DNA from: Streptomyces hoynatensis
GTDB lineage: Bacteria; Actinomycetota; Actinomycetes; Streptomycetales; Streptomycetaceae
Direction: 5' to 3'
Assembly: GCF_003626535.1 (NCBI RefSeq)
Contig: NZ_RBAL01000011.1
Location: forward strand, 145,293-209,292
Length of the DNA stretch: 64,000 bases
Each line of letters opens with the position of its first letter. Position 1 is the stretch's first letter. The notes beneath the pieces are model-generated. The model was not told the DNA's origin and did not search any database. It saw nothing but the letters and a program-made list of their open reading frames with translations. Positions 34,933 through 42,910 of this stretch are shown here, piece by piece. Position numbers and translations under genes: made by a program.

Positions 34933-34965
34933 TGTAAACGATTCCAGCTGCTGGAAACGTTTACA
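34933..34965. promoter_or_regulatory. Double inverted LacI-type operator
   Basis: TGTAAACGATTCCA (34933-34946) and TGGAAACGTTTACA (34952-34965) are inverted copies of one 14-bp site with a single mismatch, separated by five bases. Each is itself a near-palindrome with the central CG typical of LacI-family operators. They end 30 bases before the start of the LacI gene, so autoregulation and control of the operon are likely. The rest of the 301-base gap to the divergent gene holds no gene that I can support. Confidence 0.75.
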
Positions 34966-34995
34966 AGACACGGATATCAAGGACAGAAGAGGGCA

Positions 34996-36057
34996 ATGGG
35001 GATGCCGAACGGTGGGCAACCGACCATCGTGTCGATAGCGCGGCGCGCGGGCGTCTCCATCGCGTCCGTCTCCCGGGTGCTCAACGGCCAGGGGGCGCGC
35101 CGGGACACCACGGAGCGGGTCAGGCGGGCCGCCGCCGAGCTGGGCTACGTGCCCAACGCCGTGGCCCGCTCGCTGAAGGGGGGCAGGACGAGGCAGCTGA
35201 CCTTCGCCATGCCCGACATCGGCAACCCGGTGTACGTCGCGATGGTCAGGGCCATCCAGTCCGTCGCCAAGGCGGCCGGCTACCGGCTGCTGCTGCACTC
35301 GACGGACGCGGTGGCCGAGGACGAGCTCGCCGTGCTGCGCAGCCTGGGCGACCGGACCAGCGACGGCCTGATCCTGTGCCCGATCCGCATCACGCCCGAG
35401 CACATCGAGGCGCTGGGCGCCGCGGCGGGCCCCGTGGTGGTGATCGGCTCGCTGCCCCCGGGAGTGCCGGTGGACAGCGTCCGCGCCGACTCGGTCGCGG
35501 GGGCGGCGATGGCCGTGCGGCACCTGTACGCGACGGGCCGGCGCAGGATCGCCTTCATCAACGGCCCCTCCGACACCGTCCCCGGCAGCAGCCGCGACGC
35601 GGGCTACCGCAAGGCGCTCGCGCACTGCGGGCTCCCGCAGGAGCCGGGCCTGGTCGTGCACACCGACTTCGGCATCGAGTCGGGCGCCGCGGCGGCCGAG
35701 CGGCTGCTGGCCGGGCCGGCCGAGCCGCCCGACGCCTTCTTCTGCGCCAACGACCAGCTCGCGCTCGGCGCCGCCCACGCGGTGCTCGCCAGGGGCCTGC
35801 GCATACCCGAGGACCTCGCGGTCGCGGGGATGGACGACAGCGCCCTGGCCCGGGCCGGCTGGCCGCCGCTGACCAGCGTCGACCTCGGCTCCTCCGAGCG
35901 CGGGCGGCGCGCCGCCGAGCTGTTGCTCGACCGTCTGAGACGCCCGGGGGACGGCGGCGCCGTCGTCTCGCCGGCCACCACCACCGTCCCTCCCCGCCTC
36001 GTCGTGCGCGGCTCGACCGCACCGGCGACCGACCAGAAGACCGCGAGGTACGCATGA
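34996..36057 (+). CDS. LacI-family transcriptional regulator
   Basis: A 353-residue repressor. The N-terminal HTH (TIVSIARRAGVSIASVSRVL) and hinge helix (GYVPNAVARSLKGG) precede a periplasmic-binding-like sensor domain with FCANDQLALGA and AVAGMDDSALARAG. ATG 34996 is used; ATG 35002 is also possible. It is coupled by an ATGA overlap to the first permease of the sugar importer, so it is the first gene of the transporter/ADP-ribosylglycohydrolase operon and probably its regulator through the double operator just upstream. Effector unknown; a ribose-containing compound is a reasonable guess. Confidence 0.94.
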   Translation: MGMPNGGQPTIVSIARRAGVSIASVSRVLNGQGARRDTTERVRRAAAELGYVPNAVARSLKGGRTRQLTFAMPDIGNPVYVAMVRAIQSVAKAAGYRLLLHSTDAVAEDELAVLRSLGDRTSDGLILCPIRITPEHIEALGAAAGPVVVIGSLPPGVPVDSVRADSVAGAAMAVRHLYATGRRRIAFINGPSDTVPGSSRDAGYRKALAHCGLPQEPGLVVHTDFGIESGAAAAERLLAGPAEPPDAFFCANDQLALGAAHAVLARGLRIPEDLAVAGMDDSALARAGWPPLTSVDLGSSERGRRAAELLLDRLRRPGDGGAVVSPATTTVPPRLVVRGSTAPATDQKTARYA

Positions 36058-37013
36058 GTCTGACCGCCCCCCGGGCCGAGGAAGCCCCGGGCAGCCGTGG
36101 CGTTCCGCCCCCGAGGACCACGCGCCAGCGCAAGCGCGCGCTCGGCCTCGACCAGGGCGCCTGGTTCCTGCTGCTGCCCGCCCTCATCCCGATCCTGGTG
36201 CTGAGCGTCGGGCCGCTGCTCTACGGGATGTCGCTGGCGTTCACCGACTCGCAGGCGGGCCGCACCTCGCCCACCGAGTTCGTGGGCCTGGCCAACCTGA
36301 GCGACCTGCGGCTCGACTCGCTGTTCTGGGAGTCCTTCCGGATCGGCCTGGTGTGGGCGTTCTTCGTCACGGCCCTGCAGTTCCTGCTGTCCATGGGCCT
36401 GGCGCTGCTGCTGAACCAGAATCTGCGCTTCCGGTGGCTGGCGAGGACGCTGGCGATCATTCCCTGGGCGATGCCCGAGGTGGTCGTGGGCGTCATGTGG
36501 CGCCTCGTGTACCACCAGGACGCCGGCATCCTCAACAAGACTCTCACCCAGCTGCACCTGATCGACCACCACGTGGACTGGCTGACCGACCTGTCCCTGG
36601 CGCTGCCCGCGGTGATCGTGGTCGGCGTCTGGGCGGGGATGCCGCAGACGACGGTGGTGCTCCTGGCCGGGCTGCAGAACGTGCCGCACGAGCTGCGGGA
36701 GGCCGCGCAGATCGACGGGGCCGGGGTGTGGCGGCGGTTCGCCACCGTGACCTGGCCCGCGCTGCGGCCGGTGGTCATGGCCATCACCGCCCTGAACTTC
36801 ATATGGAACTTCAATTCCTTCGGCCTGGTGTACGTCCTCACCCAGGGCGGCCCCGGCGGCAAGACCCGGCTGCCGAGCCTCTTCGCCTACGAGGAGGCGT
36901 TCAAGTACGGGCAGTTCGGCTACGCGGCGGCGATGGGCCTGGTGATGGTCGCGGTCGTCGCGGTGCTGCTCGCCCTGTTCCTGCGCAGGACCCTGAGGGA
37001 GGATGCCCAGTGA
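36054..37013 (+). CDS. Sugar ABC transporter permease 1 (MalF/UgpA type)
   Basis: A 319-residue inner-membrane protein with six predicted helices (for example WFLLLPALIPILVLSVGPLL) and the EAA loop ELREAAQIDGAGVWRRFATV. The N-terminal 40 residues are cytoplasmic and polar. The start overlaps the LacI stop and its own stop overlaps the GTG of the second permease, so all are coupled. It is expected to pair with the next permease. Unlike the importer at the left end of the window, no ATPase gene accompanies this system. Confidence 0.94.
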   Translation: MSLTAPRAEEAPGSRGVPPPRTTRQRKRALGLDQGAWFLLLPALIPILVLSVGPLLYGMSLAFTDSQAGRTSPTEFVGLANLSDLRLDSLFWESFRIGLVWAFFVTALQFLLSMGLALLLNQNLRFRWLARTLAIIPWAMPEVVVGVMWRLVYHQDAGILNKTLTQLHLIDHHVDWLTDLSLALPAVIVVGVWAGMPQTTVVLLAGLQNVPHELREAAQIDGAGVWRRFATVTWPALRPVVMAITALNFIWNFNSFGLVYVLTQGGPGGKTRLPSLFAYEEAFKYGQFGYAAAMGLVMVAVVAVLLALFLRRTLREDAQ

Positions 37014-37891
37014 GTGCCGTGAAGCCCGCCCCCAGGGCCGTGACCCCCTCGCGGCGGCGTGCCGCCCGCGCGGCCGGCCGCACCGGCCAGTACCTGGCCC
37101 TCGCCGCCTACCTGATCTTCCTCGGCTTCCCGCTGCTGTGGCTGGTCTCGGTGTCCTTCAAGTCGCCGCAGGAGCTCGGCTCGATCGACCCGACCTGGCT
37201 GCCGCGGCATCCGAGCCTGGACAACTACCGCAAGGCGTTCGACACCCAGCCGCTGCTGCGCGCGGCCCTCAACAGCCTGCTGGTCGCCGGCTGCGCCTCG
37301 GTGATCGCGGTGGCGATAGCCGTGCCGGCCGCCTACGTGATGGTGCGCTACCGCACCCGGGTCAGCCAGGCGGGGACGGTGTGGATTCTGATCAGCCAGA
37401 TGTTCCCCTTCGTGCTGATCGTCATCCCGCTGTTCCTGGTGCTGAAGAACCTCCACCTGATCAACTCGCTGACCGGGCTGATCGTCGTCTACGTGGTGTG
37501 GAACCTGCCCTTCTCGCTGTGGATGCTCCAGGGCTACGTCAAGGCGGTGCCCAGGTCGCTCGAGGAGGCCGCCGCGGTGGACGGCGCCGGCCGGCTGCGC
37601 GTCCTGACCGGCGTCGTGCTGCCGCTGCTGACGCCCGGCCTGGTGGCGACGCTGATGTTCTCCTTCGTCACCGCCTGGAACGAGTTCTTTTTCGCCCTGG
37701 TCCTGCTCAAGACCCCGGAGAAGCAGACGATGTCCGTGATCCTCACCCACTTCACCGGCGCCGAGGGCGCCGTGGACCTGGGCCCCCTGGCCGCGGCGGC
37801 CGTGTGCGCCACCCTGCCCACCCTGCTGTTCTTCGCGCTGCTCCAGCGGCGGCTCGTGGGCGGCATGCTCGCCGGGGCGGTGAAGGGCTGA
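37010..37891 (+). CDS. Sugar ABC transporter permease 2 (MalG/UgpE type)
   Basis: A 293-residue inner-membrane protein. Helices include YLALAAYLIFLGFPLLWLVS, and the EAA motif is SLEEAAAVDGAGRLRVLTGV followed by PLLTPGLVATLMFSF. The GTG at 37010 overlaps the upstream stop; a much longer upstream open frame is a shadow. The stop overlaps the ATG of the binding-protein gene by one base. Confidence 0.94.
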   Translation: MSAVKPAPRAVTPSRRRAARAAGRTGQYLALAAYLIFLGFPLLWLVSVSFKSPQELGSIDPTWLPRHPSLDNYRKAFDTQPLLRAALNSLLVAGCASVIAVAIAVPAAYVMVRYRTRVSQAGTVWILISQMFPFVLIVIPLFLVLKNLHLINSLTGLIVVYVVWNLPFSLWMLQGYVKAVPRSLEEAAAVDGAGRLRVLTGVVLPLLTPGLVATLMFSFVTAWNEFFFALVLLKTPEKQTMSVILTHFTGAEGAVDLGPLAAAAVCATLPTLLFFALLQRRLVGGMLAGAVKG

Positions 37892-39216
37892 TGCGCGCCG
37901 GATTCCCCCGCGGGCCGCGCCGGGCCCTGGCCCTGGCCGCCGCCCTGCTGTGCCTGGGCCCGCTGGCCGGCTGCGGCTCCGGCAGCGACGACGGCGTCGT
38001 CCACCTGGACTACCTGAGCCTGGCCTGGCAGCAGGAGTCCGTCGAGGCGAACAAGGCGCTGGTCGAGGAGTGGAACGAGACCCACCCCGACGTGCAGGTC
38101 CGCTACGTGCAGGGCTCCTGGGACGACGTGCACGACCAGCTGCTGACCTCGTTCATGGGCGGCGAGGCGCCCGACATCATCCACGACGACGCCTCCGACC
38201 TGACCGACTTCGCCAATGGCGGCTACCTCGCCGACCTCACCGGCTACCTGCCCGGCGGGCTGCGCTCCGACATCCCGCAGGAGTCCTGGGACACCACGAC
38301 CTACGACGGCGGCATCTACGGCGTGCCCTTCCTCGTCGAGCCGCGCGTGCTCATCGCCAACACCCGGCTGCTCCAGGAGTCGGGCGTGCGCATCCCCACC
38401 ACGGAACACCCCTGGACCTGGGAGGAGTTCGAGGAGGTGAGCCGCACCCTGACCCGGGACACGGACGGGGACGGGGAGCGGGACACCTACGGCGTCGCCT
38501 GGTCCATGAAGGAGCCGGTCACCCAGTCGGTCAACCTCTCGCTCTCCACCGGCGGGCGGCTCTTCTACCGGGAGGGCGACGAGGACGTCATCCGCTACGG
38601 GGCGGCCGACGCGAGCGTCGCGGAGCTCATCAACCGGCAGGTGAACGTGGACCACACGGCGCCGGACAGCAGCCTGGGCATGTCGGGCTCCGACACCCTG
38701 CCCGGCTTCTTCGCCGGCCGCTACGCGCTGCTGCCGCTGAACTTCTCCTACCGGCAGCAGGTGCAGCAGCAGGCCCCCGACGGCTTCGAGTGGAGCGTGC
38801 TGCCGATGCCGACCGGGGGCGGGGAGTACGGGCTGGCGCAGGGCGTCGCCCCGCAGACCCTCTCGGTGGCCGAGGACAGCGACCACAAGCAGGCCGCCGT
38901 CGACTTCATCGCCTTCCTCACCCGCGCCGACCACGTCGTGGACCTGGCGCGCGGCGACTGGATGCTGCCCACCAGCACCACGGCCCTGGCGGACCCCGCG
39001 CTGAACACCGGCGAGTACGGCTGGCGCACCGGGGTGGAGATAGCCGCCCAGCTGCGCCCCTCCCCCGTCCTCGGGGTGCGCGGCTACCCGGAGTGGAAGG
39101 ACAAGGTCGCCACGCCCGCCTTCCAGGAGTACTACGCAGGGGAGTTCGGCGTCGACGAGTTGCGCGACCGGCTCGCCGGGGACGGAAACCGGATCCTCGA
39201 CAGATACCAGCGCTGA
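37891..39216 (+). CDS. Extracellular solute-binding lipoprotein (family 1)
   Basis: A 441-residue substrate-binding protein anchored outside the membrane. The signal sequence (ALALAAALLCLGPLAGC) contains the lipobox LAGC. The mature part begins VHLDYLSLAW and contains FMGGEAPDIIHDDASDLTDF and a C-terminal hinge segment, typical of CUT1 carbohydrate binders. Acidic and aromatic residues are plentiful, but the ligand cannot be read. It is the last transporter gene; a 69-base gap with GGAAAGAG leads to the first ADP-ribosylglycohydrolase gene, short enough for co-transcription. Confidence 0.93.
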   Translation: MRAGFPRGPRRALALAAALLCLGPLAGCGSGSDDGVVHLDYLSLAWQQESVEANKALVEEWNETHPDVQVRYVQGSWDDVHDQLLTSFMGGEAPDIIHDDASDLTDFANGGYLADLTGYLPGGLRSDIPQESWDTTTYDGGIYGVPFLVEPRVLIANTRLLQESGVRIPTTEHPWTWEEFEEVSRTLTRDTDGDGERDTYGVAWSMKEPVTQSVNLSLSTGGRLFYREGDEDVIRYGAADASVAELINRQVNVDHTAPDSSLGMSGSDTLPGFFAGRYALLPLNFSYRQQVQQQAPDGFEWSVLPMPTGGGEYGLAQGVAPQTLSVAEDSDHKQAAVDFIAFLTRADHVVDLARGDWMLPTSTTALADPALNTGEYGWRTGVEIAAQLRPSPVLGVRGYPEWKDKVATPAFQEYYAGEFGVDELRDRLAGDGNRILDRYQR

Positions 39217-39285
39217 GGCGGGCCCCGTCCCGCGGCGGCCCCAGGAAACCCCCACCAGCTCACAGATGGGCACGGAAAGAGCAGC

Positions 39286-40404
39286 ATGAGTGTCAGCCTC
39301 CCCTCCGGCACCGGCCAGGCGCCCGCCCGGCGCGACGCGGAAGGCCCCGACCGTCCGCGCCGGCTCAGCACGGTGCCGCACCGCCCGCCGCCGGCGCCGA
39401 TCGTCCCCCGGGACCGCGCCCGCGGCGCGATGCTCGGCCTCGCCGTGGGCGACGCGCTCGGCGCCCCGGCGGAGAACATGAAGCCCTCGCAGATCAGGGA
39501 GCGCTGGGGCCGCATCGTCGGCTTCGTCTCCGAGGACCCGGCGGGCACCGACGACACGGAGTACGCGCTGTTCTCGGCGCTGCTGCTGGCCGAGCACGGC
39601 TCGGGTCTCACCGTCGCCCACGTCGAGTCGGCCTGGCACGAGTGGATCGCCGACCGGGACGAGGGCCCGTTCCGCGGGGCGGGGTTCAGCGAGCGCGGCA
39701 CGCTGGAGAACCTCCGCCGCGGGCTGGCCGCGCCGATCTCGGCGCAGCACCGGCACGCCTGGAGCGACGGGCTGGCGATGCGGGCGGCGCCCTTCGGGGT
39801 GTACGCCGCGGGCCGGCCGGCCGAGGCGGCGCGCCTGGTGTCCATCGACGGCACGGTCTCGCACGACGGCGAGGGCATCTACGGCGGGCGCGCGGTGGCC
39901 GCGGGGGTGGCGGCGGCGATGGTCGGGCACAACCCCGACGCGGTGGTGCAGGCCGCGCTGTCCGTGGTGCCCGAGGACTCCTGGACGGCGCGTTCGCTGC
40001 ACCGGGCGGTGGCCGCGGCCCGGCGGGCGCGGCGCGACCCGCAGGCCACCCAGCTGTCCATCGAACGGGCCGTCAGGTCGGCGACCGTCATCGGCGGCTA
40101 CCCGTGGACCGACCTGGCGCCTGAGGCGGTGGGCCTGGCGTTCGGGGCGTTCACGGCCGTGCGCGGGGAGTTCGCCGAGGCCGTGCCGATGGCGGTGAAC
40201 ATGGGCCGGGACGCCGACACCACGGCCGCGGTGGCGGGGGCGCTGTCCGGCGCGCTGCGCGGCGAGGGCGCCATCCCCGCCGACTGGGCGAAGGCCATCG
40301 GCCCGGCGCGGGGAAGTTGCCTGCCCTCGATGGCGGGGTGGCATGTGCTGGACGTGGCCGACCGGCTGGTGGCCGCCGCGCGTCACGAGGAGGCGGTCCC
40401 GTGA
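39286..40404 (+). CDS. ADP-ribosylglycohydrolase family protein 1
   Basis: A 372-residue all-helical hydrolase of the DraG/ARH family, which uses two metal ions to cleave ribosyl bonds. The N-terminal GAMLGLAVGDALGAPAE, the first metal motif GTDDTEYAL and the late motif MGRDADTTAAVAGALSGAL are all intact, so it should be active. A 45-residue Pro/Arg-rich N-terminus precedes the domain. No signal peptide: cytoplasmic. It is the first of four such genes in a row, downstream of a sugar importer and upstream of a ribokinase. Cleavage of an imported ribosylated molecule is inferred; ADP-ribose itself is not demonstrated. Confidence 0.92.
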   Translation: MSVSLPSGTGQAPARRDAEGPDRPRRLSTVPHRPPPAPIVPRDRARGAMLGLAVGDALGAPAENMKPSQIRERWGRIVGFVSEDPAGTDDTEYALFSALLLAEHGSGLTVAHVESAWHEWIADRDEGPFRGAGFSERGTLENLRRGLAAPISAQHRHAWSDGLAMRAAPFGVYAAGRPAEAARLVSIDGTVSHDGEGIYGGRAVAAGVAAAMVGHNPDAVVQAALSVVPEDSWTARSLHRAVAAARRARRDPQATQLSIERAVRSATVIGGYPWTDLAPEAVGLAFGAFTAVRGEFAEAVPMAVNMGRDADTTAAVAGALSGALRGEGAIPADWAKAIGPARGSCLPSMAGWHVLDVADRLVAAARHEEAVP

Positions 40405-41738
40405 GGGCGCACGGGGCGGACGCGGGTTCCGCGGCCGGGCGGGCCGCGCGGCCCGCCGCGCCCCCCGCATCCGCCGCCCCCGACTGCCCCGCGGCGCGCC
40501 CGCGCCGCCTGACCGCGTACCGAAGGACCCGCACCATGACGCCCCCCACCGCCCCAGAGCCCGTCCCGGCCGGGGCCGCACTCGCGCAAGGCCCCCGGCG
40601 CATCGAGGGGCTGCTGCTCGGGCTGGCGGCCGGCGACGCCGCCGGCTGGCCCGCCGGGCGGCACCGGGCCGCCCGGCTGCCCGACTGGACCCGGCGGCTG
40701 ACCCGGGAACTCGACACCTTCGCCGAGCAGAACGCCACCACCACGCTGCCGGTGCCGATCGCGCTGAACCAGCCCTCGGAGCCGCTGCGCCTCGGCCCCT
40801 CGGACGACGCCGAGTGGGCGGCGTTCACGGCGCTGGCCGTCCTGTCGGCCACCGCCTCCGGCGGCACCGACCTGCCGGCCGGGCAGCGGGTGCGTTCGGC
40901 GCTCTCCCTGTCGTGGAACGCGCTGGCCGACGAGGTCGCCGCGGCGGCCGACCGGGCCGACGAGATCGAGTCGGCGCAGATCCCGCTGCGGGCGCGGATC
41001 TCCGTGCGGGCCGGCCTGGGCAACCTGGCCGCGGGACTGCGCCCGCCCGCCACCGGCCACGACAACCCGCACTACTTCGACGACGCGGCCTGCGTGCGGG
41101 CGGCCGTGCTGGCCGTCGTCCACCCGGGCGAGCCGGAACTGGCCGCGGATCTGGCCGAGTTCGACGCCAGGTACACCCAGGACGGCGACGGGGTGCACGG
41201 GGCGCGGGCGATGGCGGCGGCGGTGGCCGCGGCCCTCGGCGGCGCGCCGATCGACGCCTGCGTGGACGCCGCGCTGCGGCAGCTTCCGGAGAACACCGAG
41301 ATCCGCCGCAACGCCCTGCACGCCGTGGATCTTGGCAGGGCGGCGGCAGCGGCCAGGCCGGGCCTGCCCGGCAACGCCTTCGCCCTGGTCCCCGTGCTCG
41401 AACACGAGATCGTCGACCACGTCTACAGCTACGGCATCGCGGCGGCCGAGACCCTGCCGGTGGCGCTCGCGGTGGCCACCGCCGCGGCGGGCTCGGTCAC
41501 CGAGGCCGTGCCGAGCGCGGCCTGCCTGTCGCGGGTCGCCGACTCGGCGCCCGCGCTGGCGGGCGCCCTCACCGGCGTGGTCGGGGGCGCCGAGTCGCTG
41601 CCGGCCACCTGGCGCAGCGCCTGCCGCTCGCTGGCGGGCTGCGCGCTGCCGCAGCTCGCGGGCACCGACCTGGTCGAGATCGCGGAACAGCTCGCCCACA
41701 ACCCCCTCACCGCCGCCCAGGAAGGACCTCTCGCATGA
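40401..41738 (+). CDS. ADP-ribosylglycohydrolase family protein 2 (degenerate metal site)
   Basis: A 445-residue family member. The fold starts at GLLLGLAAGDAAGWPAG; the first metal motif survives as GPSDDAEW. The late motif is SRVADSAPALAGALTG where the paralogues have GRDADTTA, so the first metal-binding Asp is Val and the Thr is Ser. It may have altered or lost hydrolysis, or act as a partner of the neighbours. GTG 40401 is chosen because it overlaps the upstream stop and has GAGGAGG seven bases before it; ATG 40536, with GAAGGA, would remove 45 Arg/Ala-rich residues and is a real alternative. Stop and next ATG overlap. Confidence 0.85.
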   Translation: MRAHGADAGSAAGRAARPAAPPASAAPDCPAARPRRLTAYRRTRTMTPPTAPEPVPAGAALAQGPRRIEGLLLGLAAGDAAGWPAGRHRAARLPDWTRRLTRELDTFAEQNATTTLPVPIALNQPSEPLRLGPSDDAEWAAFTALAVLSATASGGTDLPAGQRVRSALSLSWNALADEVAAAADRADEIESAQIPLRARISVRAGLGNLAAGLRPPATGHDNPHYFDDAACVRAAVLAVVHPGEPELAADLAEFDARYTQDGDGVHGARAMAAAVAAALGGAPIDACVDAALRQLPENTEIRRNALHAVDLGRAAAAARPGLPGNAFALVPVLEHEIVDHVYSYGIAAAETLPVALAVATAAAGSVTEAVPSAACLSRVADSAPALAGALTGVVGGAESLPATWRSACRSLAGCALPQLAGTDLVEIAEQLAHNPLTAAQEGPLA

Positions 41739-42910
41739 GCACCACCACCGCCGCCCCGTCCGTACTCGCCCCCACGCTGGAGGACCGCTGCGCCGGCGCC
41801 CTGGTGGGCGCGGCGGTCGGGGACGCGCTCGGCGGCCCGGTCGAGGGCTGGGCCCCCGAGGCCATCGTGGAACGCCACGGCGGCCGGGTCCGCGGCATCG
41901 TCGAGCCGTTCCACAAGGACAAGTGGCGCACCGCCAGGCCGATCGCGCCCTACCACAAGGGCGACGGGCACGTCACCGACGACACCCTGATGACGCACGC
42001 CCTGGTCCGGGTCTACGAGAAGGTGCGCGACCACCTGGACGCGTACGCCGTCGCCGACCACCTGGTGCCCGACCTGATCACCACCCCGCGCTGGGTGCCG
42101 GAACTCGGCGCCGAGGTGCTGCCGTTGCAGCGGATCTTCCTGGCCGAGAAGTGGATCGTGGCCCGCATCCACTACGGCCACGTCGACCCGCGCGAGGCGG
42201 GCGTGGGCAACATCGTGAACTGCGGGGCCGCGATGTACATGGCGCCGGTCGGCCTGGTCAACGCGGGCAATCCGCGCGGCGCCTACGCCGAGGCGCTGGA
42301 TGTGGCGGGCGCCCACCAGTCCTCCTACGGCCGGGAGGCGGCCGGGGTGTTCGCGGCGGCGGTGGCCGCGGCCTGCGCGCCGGGCGCCACGCCCGAGTCC
42401 GTCGTCGAGGAGGCGCTCGGCCTGGCGAAGGACGGGACCAGGGCCGCCATCGAGGCGGTGTGCGAAACGGCCGCCCGCTTCGAGGACTTCGAGGAGGCGC
42501 TGGCGCCGCTGCGGGCCGCGGTCGCCCCCTTCGACACGGTGGGCCCCGACTACCGCAACCCCTCGCTCGGGGCGCGCCGCCCCTCCCGGCTGCACGCCAT
42601 CGAGGAGCTGCCGATCGCGCTGGGGATGCTGCTCGTGGGGCGCGGCGACTACCGGCACACGGTGCTGGGCGCGGTCAACTACGGCCGGGACTGCGACTCG
42701 ATCGCCACGATGAGCGGCGCCATCGTGGGGGCGCTCGGCGGGGCGGGCGTGGTGCCCGCGGAGTGGAGCGAGGAGGTCGCCAGGGCCAGCCGCCTGGACC
42801 TGCTGGCCCCCGCCGCGGCCCTGTCCGCGGTGGCGCGGGAGGTGTTCGCCCGGGACGTGGAGCGGCGCCGGGCGCACGAGGCCGCCTTCGGCGCGCTCGC
42901 CGGGGAGTGA
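41735..42910 (+). CDS. ADP-ribosylglycohydrolase family protein 3
   Basis: A 391-residue family member with intact motifs: CAGALVGAAVGDALGGPVEG at the start, the metal motif HVTDDTLMTHAL, and the late YGRDCDSIATMSGAIVGALG. It also contains IVNCGAAMYMAPVGLVNAGN, a stretch seen in larger bacterial ARH-like hydrolases. It is coupled to both neighbours by 4-base overlaps. Its clear divergence from proteins 1, 2 and 4 suggests different steps or substrates rather than simple gene dosage. Confidence 0.92.
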   Translation: MSTTTAAPSVLAPTLEDRCAGALVGAAVGDALGGPVEGWAPEAIVERHGGRVRGIVEPFHKDKWRTARPIAPYHKGDGHVTDDTLMTHALVRVYEKVRDHLDAYAVADHLVPDLITTPRWVPELGAEVLPLQRIFLAEKWIVARIHYGHVDPREAGVGNIVNCGAAMYMAPVGLVNAGNPRGAYAEALDVAGAHQSSYGREAAGVFAAAVAAACAPGATPESVVEEALGLAKDGTRAAIEAVCETAARFEDFEEALAPLRAAVAPFDTVGPDYRNPSLGARRPSRLHAIEELPIALGMLLVGRGDYRHTVLGAVNYGRDCDSIATMSGAIVGALGGAGVVPAEWSEEVARASRLDLLAPAAALSAVAREVFARDVERRRAHEAAFGALAGE

